Part shown: positions 57,838 to 64,000 of the stretch, one piece after another
Layout: each line of letters opens with the position of its first letter
Numbering within the stretch: the stretch's first letter is position 1
From: Candolleomyces eurysporus
Lineage: Eukaryota > Basidiomycota > Agaricomycetes > Agaricales > Psathyrellaceae
Direction: 5' to 3'
Assembly: GCA_027579435.1 (NCBI GenBank)
Contig: JANBPK010001484.1
Span: forward strand, 17,360-81,359
Length of the DNA stretch: 64,000 bases
Made by a program: the position numbers and the translations under genes
Notes under the pieces: model-generated
What the model saw: the letters and a program-made list of their open reading frames with translations, nothing else
Told to the model about the DNA's origin: nothing
The model's database searches: none

Positions 57838-58167
57838 GAGGTGGAGGTGTGTGCTGGATCTCGTTGGTGTTAGCCCTTGGACTTTCTGATTCCCGAACTC
57901 GAGACCGACTAGCCGTAACCCGTTGTAGTTTCTTGGATTCTTTGTACATGTAACCTGCAGCCTGTTGACCTGCGCTCAAAACGACGAACTTTCAAGTCGT
58001 TCAGTTTTGTTAAATAATACATCTCATGTCATTGTGTCTCGTACTGTTATACAGATTACAAATGAAAGACAGATNAAAAAAAGGACAGACAAATCAATAT
58101 TAATGACCACCAGGGCCGCCGAAAAACAGACATCATTGACAATTATATACCACCTGTCACAGTAGAA
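57838..58167. other. Convergent intergenic region
   Basis: 330 bp between converging genes; contains an N before an A run (58075). AT-rich, likely 3' UTRs and polyadenylation signals. No gene. Confidence 0.45.
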
Positions 58168-60420
58168 CTACCAACCAAACGCTCTAAGGAAGAGAGAGAG
58201 AGAGAGAGAGAGATCAATACCCCAGATGATTTCATGTACAACACGAGAAGGCACTCACTCTTCATGAATCTCAACCCCTCCAGCTCTATACTTCGCAGCA
58301 CTGTCAACGTCAGCAACAGCCCGAACAACAGAGTCCGCCAAACTGCGCGGGCCACAGACTCCTACAGAGACTCCAGTAGGCGGCAGGGAATCCTTTCCTG
58401 AGCCCAGACCGACAGCATTATCGATAACGTTCTCGAGCTGGCGTTTGAGGTTTGGTCGACCGGGGGTTAGCGTCAAGTTCGGATGAGCGACGGCGATGGG
58501 GGAGAAGGGCGTTGCTTCGATCCCACCGAGGATTTCGACTTTCTTGGTGAGGGCTCGAGTGTAGTGAATCGATACCCTAAGCATGCTGAACTCGCTCTGC
58601 TGGATGAGGGAAGTCAAGATCGGGATGAACGGTGTGGCGGCCTCTGTCAAAGATAAAAGAGGTAGTATGATAGTCAGTAATGTGAATAACGATGGCGTGA
58701 AGGATGGAAGCGCACCAGGATCCTGAACAATCCAAACAAGCTCGATGTACTTGATCCTACTCTCCCTCTTCAAATCCTTACCCAACAACTCCTCAACCAT
58801 ACTCAACCCAAACGAGATCCCGCTCCCACCAACGACAAGCAACGCCCCGGAAAAGCTCGAGAACACCGTCCTTGCTGGTCCCCCGAAGGGTCCTTCGACC
58901 CAGACATTGAGCCTTCCCTGACCTTCAACGTCCCGGCTAAGCTCTTTCGCCAGATGAACGAGCCTCCCAGTCCAATCACCCGCCTTCTTGCACAGCAGAA
59001 CAAGCCCGTCATTGGACCCGCTGGCACTGGCGATGGTGAACGGGTGCGATTCAATCCAACCGAACACGCCCATCCCACCGGAGAGGATGCGGAGGCGAAC
59101 GTGTTGACCAGCACGCCAGCCAGAGTTGATGGTTGGGATTTGGATGTAGGCCAGGTCGAGTTGTGGGATGTGGGTGACTGAGGCGGTTGCGATACGGGAT
59201 TTGACGAGCCGCATGATGCGGTCGACGCCGTAGAGCGCGACGCAGGCCAAGGCGTATGGCTGCAGGGATGGACGATGGAGACAGGCCTGTAGTAGTCGAG
59301 AGGAAAACGATGGTGAGTGTCGGGCCAACGTAAAGGGGAGAGAAAGAGAGGGGGGTATACGTACAGCNGGGGAACAATACGACGATGGCAATGGTGTGAG
59401 TCCAAAGGAAGATGTTGTAGAACTTCTTCCTCCAGGAACTGGTCGAAAAGAACCACAGCATGTTCATGCAGACCATGAGTACCAGGCCCCAAGCGTTCTT
59501 CGAGCGAGCAATATTCGTCGAAAAGGTTCCAGCATTCGTCCATTTGAAGACTGAAGGATCGTCAGAGCCTGAGCCAGCGAAAGGCAGGTGGGTGGGGCAA
59601 CGTACTGTAATAGACGCAGTGGATATTTCCAGTCCACACTGCGACAATACCCGCATATCGATGAAAGTAGTTCAGCTGGAGAAAGTGAGCGCTTAGTTAG
59701 TGTGCCCATTAATACAAGCAGTCGATAAAAACTTACACTCTCATATCCATAGCCTAACAACGTCCCCAGGAAGTTGCTCTTCTGCGCGAGCGCAAACACC
59801 AAAGGGAGCTGACAGACCGAGATCCACGCTGACCGAGTACCATCAGTGAAAGGGTTCGACTCACGGAACAACCCGTATAACAAGATATACGTGTAGTTCA
59901 TGAGGATACCAAACTGGATCGCAGAATACCCTGGTAGGACAGGTCTTCGAAGCAAGCTGATCACAGGTGTGAGGAAGCTTGGCGCGGAGGCGACGTGAGG
60001 AGGGCAGAGCTTGTCAGAGTATCCACCGGGCGGCAGTTCAGGGAAGATGGTGATCTTCTCCCTCTTGTAGCCCTCATGCGACTCCTCCGACCAGGCGGTA
60101 GTGGCGGGAAACTCCAATGGATGCCTCGACGCACTGTTCGACCTGGTCGTCCTATCCTTTGCAATCTTCTGTTGGAGCGTAGGCGGAACAGTGCCTCGAC
60201 CGAGCAGTTGGAGGAAGGGTCGACCGCACTTGGCACGTAACACCCCGACGAGCTGAGGGAAACGGAGGAGGATGACGAGGCCCATGAGACCAAAGATGAA
60301 GATGTTGACCTGGATGATGATGGCGGCCGTGATAGCCTCCTCCATCTCATGGTCGCCCCCAGCCGTGGTAGCCCCAGGAGGTGAGGTCGTGGCATTTGGG
60401 GCTGAAGAGTAGGTCGACAT
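58168..60420 (-). CDS. Ferric reductase (FRE type, heme/FAD/NADPH)
   Basis: Plasma-membrane metalloreductase that moves electrons from NADPH through FAD and two hemes to reduce Fe(III) or Cu(II). Start MSTYSSAPNATTSPPG, then TM1 IIIQVNIFIFGLMGLVILL. The heme-binding core reads LNYFHRYAGIVAVWTGNIHC, with two His 13 apart, and NIFLWTHTIAIVVLF with the second pair. FAD binding: ESHPFTIASAS. NADPH binding: LLVVGGSGISFGLSM and the C-terminal VCGPRSLADSV. The last exon is only 16 nt (58168-58183); with it the protein ends HEEAFGW, the usual FRE ending, rather than stopping at the donor site. The intron before it holds a (AG)11 run. An N at about 59367 is in an intron. A TATA-like TATAAAA at 60703-60709 (minus) may be its promoter. 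Confidence 0.92.
58191..58212 (+). repeat. AG microsatellite in the last ferric reductase intron
   Basis: Eleven AG units; on the coding strand it is a CT tract that also serves as the polypyrimidine tract before the final 16-nt exon. Confidence 0.9.
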
Positions 60421-63374
60421 TTTCGATGCCAGCAACGGCGACCAAAGGGGAGAAAAGAGTTCAGAGGAGAACGGGAAAGGGAAAAGAAAAAGAAGATGAA
60501 GGCTCCAGTCCTTCAATGCTCCCGGTAAAACCCTGTTCGAAGAGTGCCAGTGAGTACGGCCAATCCAGAGTACAAATAATCAGAGACATACCTTGTGGTG
60601 CAAGGCAGAAGGCTGGAAGAAGTCTCCTGGCCCGGGGAGGAGCGAAACGAAAATTGAAAGAAAAGATGAAAGAAGTAAGGAGCGAGTGGCTGAAGAAACA
60701 CATTTTATAGCGTCGTGAGGCAACTCAGACAAAGGAGAATTTGCCCGCAGAGTGAAAGGGCAAAAAAAACGAGAAACCTCCGCATTTCGCGTCCAAACCG
60801 ATCGTGATTTGATCACCCAAAAAGGCTCGATCGCCAAGAAAAAACAGAATGCCGTTGGACCCCATTTATTTTACTCACGCCGGGAGCCAACCGCCTCTTG
60901 GCTTTCCCGAGTCACCTCAAGGCCTTTGTCCAGTCCAGGCCCTGCCAATCTCAAACGAACTTGTCTATTGTTTTCATAGTTCAATCGGTCCAAGATCATT
61001 CACTTCATGGATCCGTCTACAGATGAAAGGAAATTTGTCAGTTTGCTTGTCTATACGACATGAGACTGGTTATCCTACTTAACAATCCCTGAAGACAGGT
61101 TCCAGGCAGAAACACGGGTTTCTACAAACACCGGGGGCGTTATCTGCTAGAACTGGGCGATGTTTCCCTGGAAACTGCCATCTTGCGCTCCCCTCCTTCT
61201 CTGAAAAAGGATTAGCCAAGTATTAACCAGATAATCGATAGACCCCCCCAATATTACTCCCCGACGATGACAGCTAGAGGGTTTCCGCAATAAGAGTTGC
61301 AGTTTCCAATCCGGGAGGTGTGCGTCAACAGCGGTACCGTATGTCTGGATCGATTTGATGGGAAATCGTTACCACTGAGTGGGGTAGGAAGCCAAGATGC
61401 ACAGGAATAGTGGCTGAGAGTATGCGACGTCTCGAGGTTTCATGGGAAGTGGACTTTCATGTGTTTTGCACGTTCAAAACCGCGAACGATATAGCAGTAA
61501 AGCACCTTCCCGAAAGCCAGCATGTATGGTGTCCTCCAAATCTTGCAAGTCAAGGTGGGGAAGCGCGAAGCCGAACGACAGAGGAAAGAGCCAAAGAAGA
61601 GATTGGGACTAGGCAAGGGAAACACAGGTTGAGCTGAGGCTCAAAGGGTATGAGGAGTGGGGCGTAGATTCCAACTCTCTCGGTACTTTAAGCTCTAAAC
61701 TGACAGATTCTGGGCATGCAGTGAGCGCGTACAGCATCGGTGCGACTCCACGTCAGCGTTTCTAGTCCGGTATTCCTGTCGTGAACTTCAGCATCTTTGC
61801 TCCCCGCTGCTTCTCATTGCCTAGTATAGACCGTCGCAGCAATATCGAAGCCTCTATGAGTCGTGGATTTTGCTAGACCCAAACAACAAGGTGAATGGTA
61901 CCAAGGTGACAAGATCGTTCCAATGAGTGGCGCGAAGTGGACGGAAGGTGGGGGACTAGTTATGGTGCCCGGTTTGCTTTGACAGTGATGGAGCGGCGAT
62001 GGTGGTCGCGTCAGGGAGCTCGGCGGGCAGAGTCGTCAATCATGAACGTAGAAGAAAGACACAAAGGATGCAGAGAGCCATAATTAAAAACGATTGCCGT
62101 ATAATAGCCAGACCCATTGTTTTGGGCCCGGGCGATGAGTTACCAAAATTCTGGTTTGATGGACAATCCTCCAAGAGCCCAAGAGTCATCCAAACGTCTG
62201 GAACGCTTGTATATGGAAGGTCAAAGTCTTTTTGCGGCGATACGTCCTTCGCAGGTTCGGTAAGGATGCTCAAGTCTACCCCTTCCAGGGTAGTTGGTTG
62301 TGCAAAGGGCGGGGAAGACCGACGGCGGTGTTCCCGACTTGGTCCCGACATGAACCTGTAATAGGAAATCGTCCGGCTGGTGTTTTTTTTTTTCTGTCCG
62401 CTGATGAAATTGAGAAAATTGAGGAACATATCTTCCACAGGGTTTTCAACATTCGGCGTTCGAGAAAGACCTCCGTTTGTCTGCATTCAACGGGATCGGG
62501 AGGCGAACCACGTGTAAATGCTATACGGGCATGCGGGCTTGCATGCCCAGGTGAGGGACCACCCCACTTTTCCTTCACATCTCCAGATATGTCTTCGAGA
62601 CAAAGANTTTTTTGTGCAAGGCAGTTCCTTCAGGTCTACTTTAATAGCTTGGCATCATACACGACCTACACGTTGAGATACAAAAGATATCGATATCAAT
62701 CTCCAGGGAGATGAGCTGTCGTGACGTGCACTATCCCATCCCCTGACCCCGCAACGAGGACGCTTGTTCAGCCAAATTCGGTGGAGGTGTGGATGTTGCA
62801 TTGTGATTCGCTAATCATTTGTATGCCGTTTCTCAAGCCAAGCCCATCTTAGCCAGAGTTTCCCTTATCATCGCGCACGTCACTCAGATATTGAATGGCA
62901 ATCCTTGCTGCGAAATACGGTCCTCGAGTCTCTCTAGAACCTGGTTAAAAGAAGTCCATTCAGCAAGCTGCTAACATAGGTAGTGACAACAAACAACATT
63001 CTCGAATTGTGGAGCTCGGCATCGAGAAGGGCTCCCTTATTTAATGAGAGTTGCCATCGAGATGACGACCGGGCCAAGGCTAAAAACGCCGTTTGTTCTC
63101 CCAGGTTGGGATTGGCTCCTCGCTTTCACCTTTCTGCCCCTTTCACTTTCCTTCTAACTTTTCTGTTCTTCCCTTTTCTAGTTCCCCTTCGTTTTTCTAT
63201 TGCTCTTTTCTCCTTCTCCTTCTCTTTCTTCTTCTCTTTCTCATTTTTTCCCTTCTGCTTCTGCCTCGGTTTCCATTCGACAGCTTGCGTTCCTGCACCC
63301 AGCTGTGCTGGGATATCCGTTCTTTATCTTTCTTTTTACTTTGACCAGTACACGGGTTGTCAACTATCAGAGCC
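60421..63374. other. Long intergenic region, 3 kb
   Basis: 5' flank of the ferric reductase and of the right-edge gene. It includes a TATAAAA (60703-60709, minus), an A/T-rich part near 60840, a T12 run near 62386, an N before T6 (62607) and a strong pyrimidine tract at 63120-63260. A minus-strand ORF of 148 aa (62040-62486) has no recognised motif and no neighbouring exons. I see no RNA gene or mobile element. Confidence 0.45.
63120..63260 (+). promoter_or_regulatory. Polypyrimidine (CT-rich) promoter/leader tract
   Basis: About 140 bp almost only C and T (TTCTCCTTCTCCTTCTC-like repeats), 115-255 bp upstream of the ATG at 63375. CT-rich tracts near transcription starts are usual in basidiomycetes. 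Confidence 0.6.
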
Positions 63375-64000
63375 ATGCTGCAGGGACGGCCTCGTGAATT
63401 TGCGAAGACGCTCCTTGTCCTCACTCGCATCAAGTTCCTAGTAAGCTCAGCATCACACAACGCAAAAGCTCGTATTGACTCGGGCCCCCTTTCAGTTCGA
63501 TAGGGTCACCTCCACACCATATGCTATCTTTTACTTCTTTACTACTCTCCTTTCGTGCCTTATTCTCGCCGCCTTGCAAGGTGTCATCCTTTCGGACAAT
63601 ACTAGGGCCGTGAATATCCTAGCCGAGGTCGTAGATGCTGCTCAGGCGCCCCCACATATCACGATCATGGTNGATGGTAAGCTGCATGTGTGCGACCATA
63701 TCCCAGATCGGTTGGATACCAACTGCACTGTCATCCTTGGTCTGAACGACCAGACCGATCCTGCGGGTGTTCGACTCGTTGAACCGAGTCTACTAGGTCT
63801 GGAGAGAAGGCAGATCGATGACGAGGCTGAAAGCGACAGCGATGGTGACGATGATGGCGCCGAGAGCGATGACGAAGAGAGTGACGACGAGTTGGAAGGC
63901 GACCTTGAGGATGAGGTCCCCGGTCCGCCTCCTGCTGGTCCTCCTGCTGGTCCTCCTGGTCCTCCTGATCCTCCTGGTCCTCCTCCTAATCCTCCCTCAA
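63375..64000 (+). CDS. Single-TM protein with acidic and Gly-Pro-Pro-rich tail, 3' partial
   Basis: The gene runs off the right edge. Exon 1 starts MLQGRPREFAKTLLVLTRIK and ends at donor CTA|GTAAGC (63442). After a 54 bp intron, exon 2 begins FDRVTSTPYAIFYFF and a TM helix (TTLLSCLILAALQGVIL), probably a signal anchor. Then comes a short globular part (ILAEVVDAAQAPPHITIMVD, LHVCDHIPDRLDTNCTVILG), one N at 63672 that does not disturb the frame, and RLVEPSLLGLERRQIDDEAE. The tail is very acidic (ESDSDGDDDGAESDDEESDD) and ends in Gly-Pro-Pro repeats (PAGPPAGPPGPPDPPGPPP). No stop is reached. Related proteins with this N-terminus exist in mushrooms without assigned function, as far as I recall; I do not name a family. 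Confidence 0.65.

Noticed and set aside
58803..59543. 246-aa minus-strand ORF
   Set aside because: Shadow of the ferric reductase; the real frame carries the FAD and NADPH motifs.
62040..62486. 148-aa minus-strand ORF
   Set aside because: No known domain, no splice partners, composition like surrounding non-coding DNA; left as unsupported.

Overview
This window looks like nuclear DNA of a basidiomycete, most likely an Agaricomycete. Nearly every gene is broken by many 50-60 bp introns (GT..AG, CTGAC/CTAAT-like branch sites), CT-rich leaders precede start codons, and the families are typical of mushroom-forming fungi: Git3-like GPCR, cutinase, Zn2Cys6 factor, F-box/LRR protein, NACHT NLRs, DUF6699, two-domain cupredoxin and FRE-type ferric reductase. 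Exon boundaries are hand-read from splice signals and protein continuity. Family names rest on recognisable motifs, not on searches.

Left part (1-18900), ordinary and gene dense: GPCR (-, 3' end off the window), cutinase (-), GARP subunit Vps53 (+), a long single-pass membrane protein (-), a MoxR/Mg-chelatase-like AAA protein (+), and a Zn2Cys6/Fungal_trans transcription factor (+).

Middle part (19150-35100), a rearranged accessory island. Pieces of four gene types recur in different combinations: the transcription factor, an F-box protein, a CCHC zinc-knuckle protein (ZCCHC9-like) and a NACHT NLR. Intact copies are the zinc-knuckle gene (20124-21400), the F-box gene (22119-24009), an NLR with TPR repeats (28146-32059) and a second NLR on the minus strand (33045-35080). 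Degraded fragments lie between them. The convergent pair 'zinc-knuckle gene -> <- NLR' occurs three times. About 2 kb (roughly 30880-32945) is strongly CpG-poor with sharp edges; it covers the near-identical TPR repeats and the third zinc-knuckle copy.

Right part (35500-64000), mostly housekeeping: Ctr copper transporter (+), proteasome alpha subunit (Pre9/PSMA4-like, -), gluconokinase (-), DUF6699 protein (+), a low-complexity protein (-), an alpha-arrestin-like protein (-), an intron-containing tRNA-Asn(GTT), a GPI-type two-domain cupredoxin protein (-), sphingosine-1-phosphate lyase (-), a third NACHT NLR (+), a zinc-cluster-like protein (+), a ferric reductase (-), and the 5' end of an acidic membrane protein with a Gly-Pro-Pro-rich tail running off the right edge.

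Functionally, the copper transporter and ferric reductase belong to metal uptake, though they are not adjacent. The three NLRs plus NLR fragments suggest a locus for non-self recognition or programmed cell death under active rearrangement. The best candidate for something new is the NLR at 28146-32059 (possible MLKL/HeLo-like N-terminal domain, NACHT, highly similar TPR repeats) together with the mosaic duplications and CpG desert around it. Several single Ns sit next to homopolymers and look like assembly scars.
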